The translations under genes and the position numbers were made by a program. This document shows, one piece after another, positions 23,119 to 33,853 of a stretch of DNA of 64,000 nt. How positions within the stretch are numbered: the stretch's first letter is position 1; each line of letters begins with the position of its first letter. This DNA comes from Avena insularis (taxonomy: Eukaryota; Streptophyta; Magnoliopsida; Poales; Poaceae). Location: contig CM042691.1 of the NCBI GenBank assembly GCA_023614405.1, positions 179,090,927 through 179,154,926 on the forward strand. Direction: 5' to 3'. Below the pieces are notes generated by a model. The model made no database searches, was not told the origin of the DNA, and saw only the letters and a list, made by a program, of their open reading frames with translations.

Positions 23119-24372
23119 CTAGGGGTAGAAGCATCGTAGACGTGCAACATTCTAGGGGTTGGAGTATTCGACTCCTGATGCGATGTCCATTAGGTGGTAG
23201 GCGCCACCTGGCATGACTTCTGTGATCATGTAGGGTCCTTCCCAGGGTGACTCGAGCTTCTTTGGCCGCTCTTGCTTGAGTCGTAGGACGAGGTCTCCTT
23301 TGACGAAGGACCTTTGGCGCAGCCGACAGCTAGGGTAGTTGCGGAGGCTCTGCTGGTAGACTGCCGAGCGAGCCACAACAATGTCACGTGCCTCGTCGAG
23401 TGTATCGACGACATCTTCGAGTGCGGCCGTTGACTCGGCTTCGCTGTAGGTGACGACTCGTGGGGCCTTGTGGCGTACCTCGGCAGGTAGTACGGCTTCG
23501 TCTCCATGCACCATGAAGAAAGGTGTGAAGCCAGTTGTGTTGTTCGGTGTTGTACGCAGGCTCTAGAAGACGGAGGGTAGCTCTTCTGCCCAGGCTCCTA
23601 CAAGCCGTTCGAGTGGGCAGAGGAGGCATTTCTTGATGCTGTTGCCTATGAGGCCGTTGGCCTTTTCGACCTGCCCGTTGGTCTGCGGATGCACCACGGA
23701 GCCGTAGGATATGTTGATGCCAAGGCCCTCACAGAAGTCTTGGAACTCTTTTGAGATGAAGTTCGAGCCGTTGTCCGTGATGATGCTGTGTGGCACACCG
23801 AACCTGTAGACTATGGACTCGAAGAACTTGATGGCAGTTTTGCCGCTTTGGTTGGTGACGGGCATAGCCTCGATCCACTTGGTGAACTTGTCTACTGCGA
23901 CCAGGAGGTAGACGTGGCCTCCTTTCGAAGATTTGGGTAGTTTGCCGATCATGTCGAGGCCCCATTGGGAAAAGGTCCAGGCCAATGGTATGGGCCTTAG
24001 CTCCGATCCTGGTGCGTGTGGCTTGTCCGCGTACCTCTGGCAGGCGTTGCATCTTCGGACGATGTCTTTAGCATCGTTCATGGCCGTTGGCTAGTAGAAT
24101 CCAGCTCGTAGAGCTTTGGCGACAAGGGCGCGGCTCCCTGCATGATGGCCGCAGATGCCCTCGTGGATGTCTTCGAGGATGGTTTTACCATCGCCGATGG
24201 TGACCCACCTTTGGAGTACACCCGAAGTACTGCGCTTGTACAGCTCGCCATTGTGCAGGGTGAATGCTTTGGACTGACGAGATATGCGTCGGGCATCTGT
24301 TGAGTCATCTGGCAGTTCCTTGTTTATCAGGTACCGAAAGTACGGCTGCGTCCACGTCTCTTTAATCGCCAT
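23119..24372 (-). pseudogene. A2 integrase
   Basis: Read down from 24372. A zinc-binding HHCC domain is present: HEGICGHHAGS followed by RRCNACQ, with a TAG replacing the Trp of the FYWP phrase near 24090. The catalytic core keeps all three acidic residues: Asp in GLDMIGKLP, Asp in IITDNGSNF and Glu in GQVEKANGLI (24081-23563). A stop near 23563 precedes the C-terminal part (23514-23152), which includes FVKGDLVLRL and the GPYMITEV segment. The pol frame ends at TAG 23121-23119 after one more internal stop. It would insert the element's cDNA. It is the best preserved integrase here, spoiled only by a few nonsense changes. Confidence 0.85.
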
Positions 24373-24601
24373 GACCTACATCAGGATGACCAACTCGGCC
24401 TCGGTATCGAGCTTCTCGGGTCCTTCCTATCCTTCGGGTGGCGAAGCCCCCGAGTGCTCCGCTTCTTCGATGATTCATTGGGGAATTTCCTTTTGATAGA
24501 TGGTACACAGATTTGTTCGAGGAACACACCTGGTGGCACCCGTGCGCAGGTGGAGCCGATGTTGGCGAGTCTATCGGCTTCCTTGTTGCTTTCCCTTCCA
24601 A
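24373..24601 (-). pseudogene. A2 RNase H C-terminal end and linker
   Basis: Read on the - strand, one frame gives GNKEADRLANIGS, the usual end of the second RNase H of Tat elements, then a linker to integrase. It is separated from the rest of RNase H (28490 onward) by solo LTR G. At least two stops are present. Confidence 0.65.
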
Positions 24602-24610
24602 CGTGCCGAA

Positions 24611-27600
24611 TGTAGCACCCCGGGTAAATCCACTATTAGCAAATCGCCTGTGTTTATCTGTGCATCATCAGGACAACATCATGCAGATTATTTTTGCCAC
24701 AAACTATTTTACAAAGTCTATTTTTGTTTTCCTGGATACCCCGTCTTATTTCAAATCAAACCCCGGCCTATTCCGGATATTATATTTTGTCTAAAATTAT
24801 TTACAAAAGACCTCTTAAATAAACCAGGAAAAATATTATTATAACTATTTTAATTGGGGGAGGCAACCGTAGGCTAGGCCCAAAGGCCCAGCCCATAGCC
24901 GCCTACATCCCCTCTAATCAAACCCTAACTCTACCCCAACCTAAACACTAACCACCCCAGGGCACCCATCCATCCGCTGCAATGCCCAAACACCACGCAC
25001 GCACACCACACCACCCCGACCGATTCCCCCGTCTGGCCTGTCCTGCTCGCTCCCCCTCTCGTTGTGATCCGCACCAACCCCCGGCCCCACCACTCCTGCA
25101 ACCCCCACCCCGACCCGATCCCCGCTCTCCTCTGCCTCACGCCCCCGCCCTCACGACCCTGTCCCTTCCTCAGATGCAGCGCCGCCGCCTCCCTCTCCTT
25201 GCCTCGCCGGCCCCATCCCAAGCCGCCGCCAGGAGGGTTCGTCGCCGTCGCGCGTGACCCCACCTCCGCCCTGGCTGCCCTCTCTTCCGTGTCCCCTGCG
25301 TCGGCCTGGCTCGACCCTGCCCGACGCCGTCCCCGTGACGACCACCTCACCCTGTCGATGCGGCCTCCGCCTCTGCCGGCCTGCACTGCTTCCGCCTCAA
25401 GCTCCTTGTCCTGGCCGCCCTCCTCCTCGGCCAGCAGCAACCGTCATATTGGCTGCCCCTCGCTTTGCGCCGACCGCCTTAGAGCCTACATGCCGCGTCA
25501 CGGCTACCGTCGCCTCCGCATGCCTGCTCGTTAACCTCGCCGGTGTCCCTTCCCACCGCCACTTTCCTCGGTCACACCCGCCAAGGTCGTCCTCGCCCGC
25601 AACCATCGCCAGCCGCACCATCCCCGACCTGGACGTCTGCGTCGAACACAGGGCCATGCGTCCAGGAAGGATTCAATAATCGTATCCTCTTTTGGCTGGC
25701 TCTTTTCTTTGATATAGTTTTGTTGTGATGTGATGCTGACGTGATACTGCGACCGTGAGAATCTTCCTAAAAACCAGAGCATCAACTGTGTAGATACATG
25801 AAGATGGTGCTTTGAGTTATCTGTGGTGTGAGTGGGCTCTGCAAGTTCTGCCCGATGGATACTACTTTGGTTGATCGAGGCCTTCCGAGGGACAATTACT
25901 ACAAGTTGTACAACGACCACCGCCAAGATCTTTGGGCAAGACCCATCTACAAGGCCTCCCTCACGGAACCCGAAGACAGACACCACCGAGATGGAACCCG
26001 AACCCTTGGAGCACCAAGTTCTTCCTGATCCTGTATTCGAAGACCGATCCCATCGAATCCCGAAGCCCCGATCCCTCGAAAATCCAAGACCGTCAAACCA
26101 CTCATGTGTGACCCCTATCCGAGAACCCTCATATTTTTATAATATATAATATATACTTGTTGCATATTGAATTGTCATGCTTGCACACATATCATGTGGT
26201 TTGGGGGCATTATGCCGATTCACCTCATAATTAAATATGGAGACCATATACAGACTATTCTAGTCTTAGTTTGTCTCCATTTAAATTTGTGCATCGAACC
26301 GGTGATATAATTTGTCTTGTTAAGACAACATTTAAATTGTGGGTATCTAAACAACATGAACCATCTAAATAACCGTCGGGACCCCGGTTTCGTTTAATAT
26401 TGCCTAATCGCATCGCATCTTTGCCATGTCATACATCATACATGCATCATGCCCGATCTTCTGCCGTGGTATTAAATAGTGCATCCGGTGTTTATTCTAG
26501 TGTTTTGCTTCTTCGCTGATAAGGCCGTTGAGTTGATGTGAGCTTCGCCCCGACCTTTGGATGAACCTTCGGCATTGTTTTCAGGTGAGCATTCTCCCCC
26601 TTTCCACCTATTTTACCTTTCTAGTATTCATTTCCTCCTGTTGATCTATTGCTATCTGTGTTGCGATGCTCTAGTTTTCGTACCCGTGATATCCCTTGCA
26701 GCCTTATATTTCCTTGGACACATCCTATTACCTGTTGTTTGGTAGATAGTTGCACCTGCGTGTCGCAGTCGCTTGCTCAAGTGCTGTTGCGTGTTGTCAA
26801 GTACCACAATTGTTGGAGAAATGTCTTATGCTTTTATGTTGGAGATGATCATGGCTTTAATTATAGTTTAATAACTAAAATTGAAGTAGGTAAATAATGC
26901 AGAGGCACAGGTGGGCAATAGATGTTATTTGGTTTTTAACCATCCACTTGTGTCCCGTAGGACCCCGAGTACTTGATACCTGTTCTTTGAATATTCGCAC
27001 TATCCGCATGTGGGACCATGAATCCCCCTAGCCAGAGCTTGAGTCATATTTATTTCTTAGGGCCACAAACTAGTTTGGGGCTTTATTACTATCCTGTACC
27101 TATGCCATGCTTTACTGCTTTATTTACGATTGCGCGTGGAGCGCCTGTACTGTTTTGGATCGCGGCACGATTACGTGGTATCGACAAGCCTAGTCACACT
27201 TTTGGGTTCCCAGTCGTTTACAGCCGTTCTCGCAAACCTCTGGGTTCATCTCGGAGCCGACCAACTTCGTAGCGGGTATCTTGGTGGGGTGGCCCCCTGA
27301 AATTTATATGAATCTTGCAATTGCTCTGTCGTGATGGCTCGTTGGGTTTTATTTGGTTTTTCTCGAGGTTGATCGTGCGTGTGTTGCTATTTGTGCCCCC
27401 CTATAGGGTAAAACTTTCTGAAAGCCGTGTCCGCGGTTATGGACGACTTTGGAGCATGATTCTCTATCATAGACAACTATAACTAAAGTAGCGCTATAAA
27501 TTTGACTTTATAATGACTAGTAATCAGCTTCACTATAATGGAATGGCTAAATAAAAGTGCCAACAATTGCTGGTTTGGTTGTCACCTGTTACCATTGTAT

Positions 27601-28473
27601 CTGACTAGTAAGTATTGCAACTACAACAGAATGGCTAAATAAAAGTACCAACAACTTCTGGGTTTTGGGATGCCTCGTGCTATATGTATCTGACTAGTAA
27701 GTACTACAACTACAACTGAATGGTTGACTAAAACTGCCCAGTGCTTATTATATCAGGATGACTCATGCTACCTATATCTGACTAGTAATTGTCGCAACTA
27801 TAACAGAATGAATAAAACTGCCAACTGTGTGAGTTCCTCGGTTGACTTCCTCGTTTGTTCTCGAGGGGGAAATGCCAGGATGGGTATGCTTGGTGATACT
27901 TTCAGGTTGGATCCGAATAGGTCTTTCTTAACCCTATCTGATAGCCACCAGTTGTACTGAGTCTCTATAGGTTGTTTAGTACATGCTGTGCTGCCGCTTC
28001 AGTCCACCATACCTATGTAGGCAAGGACCGCCGAATTCTAGTCTCGCCGTGTACTGGCCTCAGTAATGACCGCTCTCTTTTACCTTTGCCCTTTGTCGGC
28101 ACCCCTCTTATTTAAGCAAGTTTTGAGATCGACGTTGTTAGCAGGGTTACCCTTCCGGCTTGGCCTGGGCAGGGTTATGGACGCCATTGGTTATTCTTCA
28201 GGGCTCTTAGCTCAATTTGCATCTTGTCCGTACTCGGACGTTGTATCGTTTTCAAGGTAATTTGGATCTTTGTACTGTATATCTATATTCTTGACTCATG
28301 GAATCGTTGTCGTATATATCTGTTCTGTGGATTCCATCGTGGACTATTGTGTAATGGTATTACTTTGTTTTCCACCCGCACGAAAGTGCCTGGTGGGCAC
28401 CTTTGAATCGTTTCTATACGGGTTTGGCGGGAATCGCTGAAACTTGCATAGGGTCGATTCTGAGGGTGTTACA
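24611..28473 (+). mobile_element. G: solo LTR, 3.86 kb, related to the E LTR family
   Basis: Starts TGTAGCACCCCGGG, ends GGGTGTTACA, flanked by CCGAA at 24606-24610 and 28474-28478. There is no primer site, coding region or repeated end inside, so it is a solo LTR. It shares the phrase GTCCGCGGTTATGGAC (27429-27444) and a similar layout with the E LTRs: a GC-rich third, then an AT-rich part. In the GC-rich part (24840-25680) long open frames lie on both strands. Their Pro/Arg-rich products show no domain and look like composition effects. Confidence 0.85.
27503..27815 (+). repeat. Four tandem copies of an ~88-bp unit in G
   Basis: The phrase GACTAGTAA recurs at 27515, 27603, 27692 and 27780, spaced 88-89 bp. 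Each is followed by (C)AACTA(T/C)AAC and AATGGCTAAATAAAA-like text. Copies differ by substitutions and small indels. Confidence 0.75.
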
Positions 28474-28489
28474 CCGAAGCTCGCAGCCG

Positions 28490-30163
28490 TCAACGTCCGA
28501 GTGAGTTGTAGAGCGCGCGGTACGCGATCATGTTGGCGCTGTGAGAGTCGCACCCGTTCATCGTCTGCTGGACAACAAGGTTCGAGTCACCGTAGATGAC
28601 TAGGCGCGTAGCGCCGCAGATCTTGGCCATCCTCATGCCGTGGATGAGGGCTTTGTATTTGGCCTTGTTGTTGGAGGCACGAAATTTCATCCGAAGGACG
28701 TATTTCATCTTGTCGCCCTGAGGGGGCGTCAATATGATGCCAGCTCCTTCTCCAGCCTCGCGCTTGGAGCCGTCGAAGTGCATCGTCCATGATTGTGTCA
28801 TGTCTGGAGTGTCCGGCAGCTGGAGTTCCATCCAGTGTACGAGGAAGTCAGGGAGGACCTGAGATTTGATGGCCTTATGCCGCTCGTAGACTATGTCTAG
28901 AGAGGATAGATCGATGCCCCACAGGGCTACGTGTCACGTGGCTTCAGGATTGTTTAGGATGTTGGATAGTGGTGCCTCATTGATAACCATGATCTAGTGC
29001 TCCTGGAAGTAGTGGCTCAGCCGACGAGCCGTCCTAAATACGCCGTAGGTGAGCTTCTGGTAGTGAGGGTACCTCTGCTTTGTTGGTCTTAGTACCTCAC
29101 TGAGGTAGTAGATTGGATGATGGACCCCATGGGTCTTGCCCTCTTCGGGTCGTTCAACCACGAGTACGGTGCTTACCACCTGGTGCGTAGCTGTGATGTA
29201 CAGTAGCAGAGGCTCTCGCTCCTTTGGCGTAACCAGAACAGGCGAGGTGGAGAGCAGCCGCTTGAGGTCCTCGAATGCATCGTCTGCTTCGGGTGTCCAC
29301 TCGAACTTGTCCGCTTTGCGCAGCAGTTGGTAAAAGGGCAAGGCCTTCTCACCCATGTGGCTGATGAATCTGCTCAGCGCCGCGATGCGCCCAGCTAGTT
29401 GATGGACACCTTTGAGGTTCTTCGGCTTCTCCATGGTTAGTATGGCCCGGATTTTCTTCGGATTCGCCTCGATCCCCCGATGGGAGATGAAGTAGCCACA
29501 TAATTGGCCAGATGGGATGCCGAAGGCTCACTTTTCTGGGTTCAGCTTGATCTTATAGTGATCAAGATTATCAAACGTCTCACGGAGATTGTCGATTAGT
29601 GTCTTGGCTTCCTTGGTCTGGATGACTATGTCATCGACATAGACTTGGATGTTGCGACCAATCTGGTGTTTCAGACACACCTGCATGCACCTCTAGTACG
29701 TGGCGCCTGCGTTCTTCAGCCCGAAGGGCATGGTGTTGTAGCAGAACACTCCGAACGGCGTGATGAATGCCGTTTTCTCCTGGTCTTCGACCTTTAGTCG
29801 AATCTGATTGTAGCCTTAGTAGGCGTCGAGGAAGGAGAGTTTCTCACATCCTACAGTCGAGTCGATGATCTGGTCTATCCTCGGTAGAGGGAAGTGGTCC
29901 TTGGGATAGTACTTGTTGAGCGATGTGATGTCTAAGCACATCCGCAGTATATTGGTGTCCTTCTTGGGGACCATCATCATATTGGCCAGCCACTCGCTCT
30001 CCTTGAATTCTCGGATGAAGTTGGCGTCGAGCAGTCTATTGACTTTGATTCCAACAACTTTAGCTCTTGGTTTGAACAGTCGTCGGATCGACTGCATGAC
30101 TGGCCTTGTGTCGGGGAACACATTGAATGCGTGCTCGACGAATTCCCTAGGAACTCCTGGCAT
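28490..30163 (-). pseudogene. A2 reverse transcriptase and RNase H regions
   Basis: Read down from 30163. The reverse transcriptase begins in the GIKVNRLLDANFIREFKESEW region and keeps the catalytic YVDD at 29641-29630. Stops lie near 29816, 29750, 29695 and 29530. The thumb and first RNase H-like domain span 29434-28994. A second RNase H begins near 28790 with MHFDGSK and ends at solo LTR G with DSNLVVQQ. Two RNase H-like domains are the mark of the Tat lineage. In the second one the segment usually rich in Glu reads NNKAKYKAL, so its catalytic Glu appears replaced by Lys. It would copy the genomic RNA and degrade it. Confidence 0.85.
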
Positions 30164-30369
30164 GTCCGCATGACACCAGGCGAAGATTTCCCAGCGCTCA
30201 CGAAGGAATTCGACGAGTGCGCTTTCCTATGCGGGGCTGAGGTCGTTGGCAATCAGCGCTGTCTTGGAGACATATGTTGGGTGGACCTGCACCTTTTTCG
30301 TGTTGACTGTGGAGTCGAACGACATGTCGGGTGCGTTTTGCCTGGAGACTAGGGGCGCCCCATTGTCCG

Positions 30370-30822
30370 TCACCTCTCGAAGCCTCGTGAGCTCCTCTTG
30401 CATCCTGAACAACCGGGAGATTCTGTTGATCGGGTGAAGCTTCCTTGGACGGTGATGATGCCCCTAGGTCCTAGCATCTTCCGTAGCAGGTACGCATAGT
30501 GCGGTAGTGCCAGGAATCTTGCAAATGCCACACGCCCGAGGATGGCGTGGTATTGTGATGGCCAGTCCACCACTTCGAACTCCAGCTACTCGTACCTGAA
30601 GTTTTCGGGCTGGCCGAAGATGAAGTCGAGCCATATCTTTCCTAGGGGATATATGCCCTTCCCTGGGACTATGTCGTGAAACGTCATGTCGGATTGTTCC
30701 AGGCTGCACAGCGGGATCCGCATCGCCGCAAGGGTGCTGGCGAACAACAAGTTTATGCCACTGCCGCCGTCCATGAGGACGTAGCTCATCTCGAATCCTC
30801 TGATCTGCGCCTCGAGAACCAC
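30370..30822 (-). pseudogene. A2 aspartic protease region
   Basis: The frame read down from 30822 contains VLMDGGSGINLLF, the Tat-type protease active site (DGGSG at 30771-30757). A stop or shift near 30586 separates it from the continuation at 30573-30370, with WPSQYHAILGR and a Leu-rich stretch. It would cleave the Gag-Pol precursor. Confidence 0.75.
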
Positions 30823-30999
30823 GGCAGCATGACCTGGGAGAGGGATCTAGCGAGGGTGATCCGAATGATCAAACGTAATGCAGGACTCCGAGACGCTGAG
30901 GTACTCAGGGATGGCAGGTGGAGCGGTCACGGATAGGCTGACCTGTCGGGTGATCTTCTTTTGCACCATGTTTGTAGGGCGTCTCTTCTGGATCATCAG

Positions 31000-33387
31000 G
31001 GACCCTTTCGGCGGTGGATATCTTCATGTACCATTGTTTGGTGCAGGTGTGATTGCTGGATTCGACGGTCCTATGGGTGGTGGTGGAGGAGCTCCGTGGG
31101 AGATGTCACCTAGTGCAGGTGCGGGTCCAAACCCGGGGTTCACGATCTGGCGTCGCATTTGGGTGAGACCCTCGTTGAGTTTCTGGAACTCGCGACAGTC
31201 TTTTAGCATGTGGCTGGCCTTCTTTTTACCATCTACCTTGTCGATGTAGAAGTAGATGGTGCAAGGACCAGACAACTTGTCATATGACGAGGGCTCGTCG
31301 TCACGGCTGTGACGCTGTCATGTTTGTGTAGGGCCCCTCCATCGCGGAAGTTGCCTCCGCGGTATCCGCTGCTGTGGTTGCCGTTGTTGCGTCGGTCGGT
31401 GTAGCCAGCCGCAACCATTTCGACTCCGTCGCGATTGTCGTAGACGTGCGATCTTTGATTGTTGCGGCCCTAACGCCTGCGGCCGTAGTCATCTTTGTCG
31501 TCCAATGCATTCGGTGGAGGGAATCCTCGCCATCTGCCCACCTGTTGGCGATGTCCATGAGGTGGTCGAGTGTCTTGGGCTTAACGAGCCCAAGTTCTTC
31601 CTTGAAGTCCGGGCGCTTGACACCGTCCTTGAAAACATCGATTGTCCTTTCCTCGAAGATGTGTGTGGCGGAGTCCTTGATGTGGGACCAGCGTAGGATG
31701 TACGAGCGAATGGATTCGTCGGTACGATGGGTGCAGGCCTGCAGTTCCTCGATCGAGGCTGGCCTTTTGCTGGTGCCCTTGAAGTTTCGGATGAAACTGT
31801 ATGCTAGCTCCTCCAGCTTCAGATGGAACCAGAAGATAGGCTGCTGAGCCAGATCCGAGCTGCGCCTATCAGCTGCAGCTGAAGGCACTATAGGGAGGTG
31901 TTCTTGTTTCCTCCGTGCAGCTTAACGGATGAGAGGTGGTTGCTGAGCCAGGCTTTCGGGTCCTCCGTGCCTTCGAAGTTCGGAGTGTCTGAAGGGAGCT
32001 TGAAATTTTTTGGCATCCTTGTTCGCCGGAAGGATCTGCTGAAGCATCTGGCTCCATACAGTTCGTCGTCGTCATCCTCATCGGATTCGGTTGAACACGC
32101 GCGTTTGGCGCGTGCCTTGTCGACCTTGCGCTAGGCGAGATCGCTTTGAGCGTCGTAGTCATTGTTGCGATGCCTTGGGCTCTTTTGACGGTGAGGTATA
32201 TCGTGATCGTCCTCATCAGATGAGGGTGTAGGGTTACGGGTGAACTTGACCGCAGCTTTTTTCTTCGGCTTCGCAGGAGCGTTGTCGTGGAGCGCATCTC
32301 CGACGAGTCTGAGTCCGGCTAGCGTGGACTTGTGCATTGAGCTCTTCGGGTCACCCACCGGAGGTGGATGGGACACGAGGTACATGGTGGCTGCCATGAT
32401 CGCTGCCTGCGGCATCTTCGGTATGACGTTGCCGTTGACGTCCATTGACATGAAGGACATGTTGAGGGTCCTCATGATGTTGCGGCGTGCGGCGGGGTCC
32501 ATGTGCTCCGTGCGGGAGTGATGCTTGTTGGGATTGTTGCCATGCGAGCTGGATCCGCCAGCGGCGGAGAGCGCAACTCGTCGCGCACTAGACTCGTTTC
32601 ACCTTCTTGCGTTCATCAAGATCCTCCGTTAGCTTCACCTGTCGGTTATGCTCGCCGATGAGGACATGGCATGCCATCAGCAGGTCCCGTGAAGCATTCA
32701 CATGTAGGATGATGTTGCCCGCCACGGCTTTGCGTGCCTAGCGCCATCCGTCCTTGTTGAGGTTGATCTTCTGGTAGGCGTTAGCGTCACCTTCATTGGG
32801 CTGGAGGGGTGGATCTCCCCCGTTAGCTCCGTTCCCAGCCTGCGGGTTGGGCGGTGGATTAGGTGGTGGGTTTTGTGTACTCAAACCTGGTGGCAGTTCC
32901 GATTCACCCTAGATGACCATGGCGCATTGGTAGCGCCCGTGGATTGGGTCGCTGCTGCCGCAGCTTTCGGATCCGAAACCATAGGTTCGTTCGTCTGAGG
33001 GAGGGCCGCATAGATCTGAGTTGCAGCTGCTGCTGTAATATGACTCATCTATCAGTGTCGTCGTGCGTAACATGTCGATGGGTGGGACCCACAAGAGGGC
33101 CTGATGGACGACAGTGGCACCCACTCTGGTAGGCGGAGGGTGCTGGTCTGCCCCACCTGGAAGCAGAAGCTCCCGAACAGAATCTCGAGTCCGTCGCCTA
33201 CGGGCTCGAAATCCCTCATGGTGGCACGCGAGTGGGCGATGAAGTAGAAGGTGTCGAAGAGGAGATGAATCTCCGTCGCCGATGAGTTGTAGATTGCTTT
33301 GAATGGGACCGTCACGATCACACAATCAGCATCCCCAGGTCCCACAGACGGCGCCAATTGACGAGGTTTGAACTCGTCAATGCCCAT
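31000..33387 (-). pseudogene. A2 gag, apparently starting inside the LTR
   Basis: The ATG at 33387-33385, inside the LTR, opens a frame (MGIDE…) that passes through the LTR end and primer site and stays open to about 33060. Degraded frames continue through 33000-31900. The gag core (31888-31301) has the retrotransposon gag phrase ending in RSYILRW and a C-terminal basic part. A poorly kept Cys/His segment with HMLKDC follows near 31215. A1 has the same start (43981), and the first 79 residues align without gaps between the two. The mature protein would form the particle. Multiple stops and shifts inactivate it. Confidence 0.7.
33339..33356 (-). other. A2 primer-binding site
   Basis: On the - strand TGGCGCCGTCTGTGGGAC lies two bases after the LTR. 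It begins with the TGG expected of a tRNA primer site. I cannot name the tRNA with confidence. Confidence 0.7.
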
Positions 33388-33848
33388 TATTATGGACTTG
33401 GGTTTTGGAGAAGATGGGGATGCTGGAGATTGTGGAATGGTTAGCAAACAAGCAACACGTGGACATGAGGTTTACCCAAGTTTAGGCCCCCGGAGGGAAA
33501 AACCCTACTCCTGCTTGTCTGCTCTTGATTATGGCGGAACCGAAGGTTACAGGGGTGCGCAGATGCAATCTGGCGTGAGGTGTGTATGAGGTGAGTTGAG
33601 GCCCTCCTCGCCGCGCCCTCCTGACCTTTATATAGATAGGCAGGTATCGGGCATAGGTCTAGTCGGTTATAGATTAGGGTTCGTCCCCTTTGAAATTCTA
33701 TCTATTCTAGTCTTGTTCTCCAATGATCTGAAGGCGTCGTGGGCTTGGTCCACCCGAAATCTCCAAAGGACGCGTATCTTTTTGTGGTCCTTCCTTGGGC
33801 TGGACTAGGTATGCCAATGTTGTGTACCCGTGGGGTATAACCAAGTCA
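33359..33848 (-). repeat. A2 right LTR (5' LTR in element orientation)
   Basis: 490 bp bounded by TG and CA. The inner end carries the inverted repeat TGACGAG/CTCGTCA (33359-33379). A TATA box lies on the - strand at 33634-33627. Confidence 0.88.
33627..33634 (-). promoter_or_regulatory. TATA box of A2 5' LTR
   Basis: The - strand reads TATATAAA about 240 bp upstream of the likely gag ATG at 33387. It should set the start of the A2 genomic RNA. Confidence 0.65.
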
Positions 33849-33853
33849 ACCGT

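Larger units (their letters stand above)
8720..33848 (-). mobile_element. A2: Tat-type Ty3/gypsy retrotransposon carrying nested elements B and G
   Basis: A2 is bounded by LTRs at 8720-8783 plus 17273-17684 and at 33359-33848, flanked by ACCAT (8715-8719) and ACCGT (33849-33853). In element orientation the order is LTR, primer-binding site, gag, protease, reverse transcriptase, two RNase H-like regions, integrase, an antisense gene, polypurine-like motifs, LTR. This order, the second RNase H and the antisense Transposase_28-like gene place it in the Tat lineage. Removing B and G leaves about 12.8 kb. It inserted in the antisense gene of A1, a relative of the same lineage. Confidence 0.88.

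Noticed and set aside
24931..25679. Long overlapping open frames on both strands in the GC-rich part of solo LTR G
   Set aside because: They overlap on opposite strands, are Pro/Arg/Ala-rich and show no domain. High GC content explains the lack of stops.
1658..33848. A1 and A2 LTRs read as one element with three or four LTRs, or as a tandem duplication
   Set aside because: Separate target duplications and the continuity of the A1 antisense gene across A2 show independent insertions.
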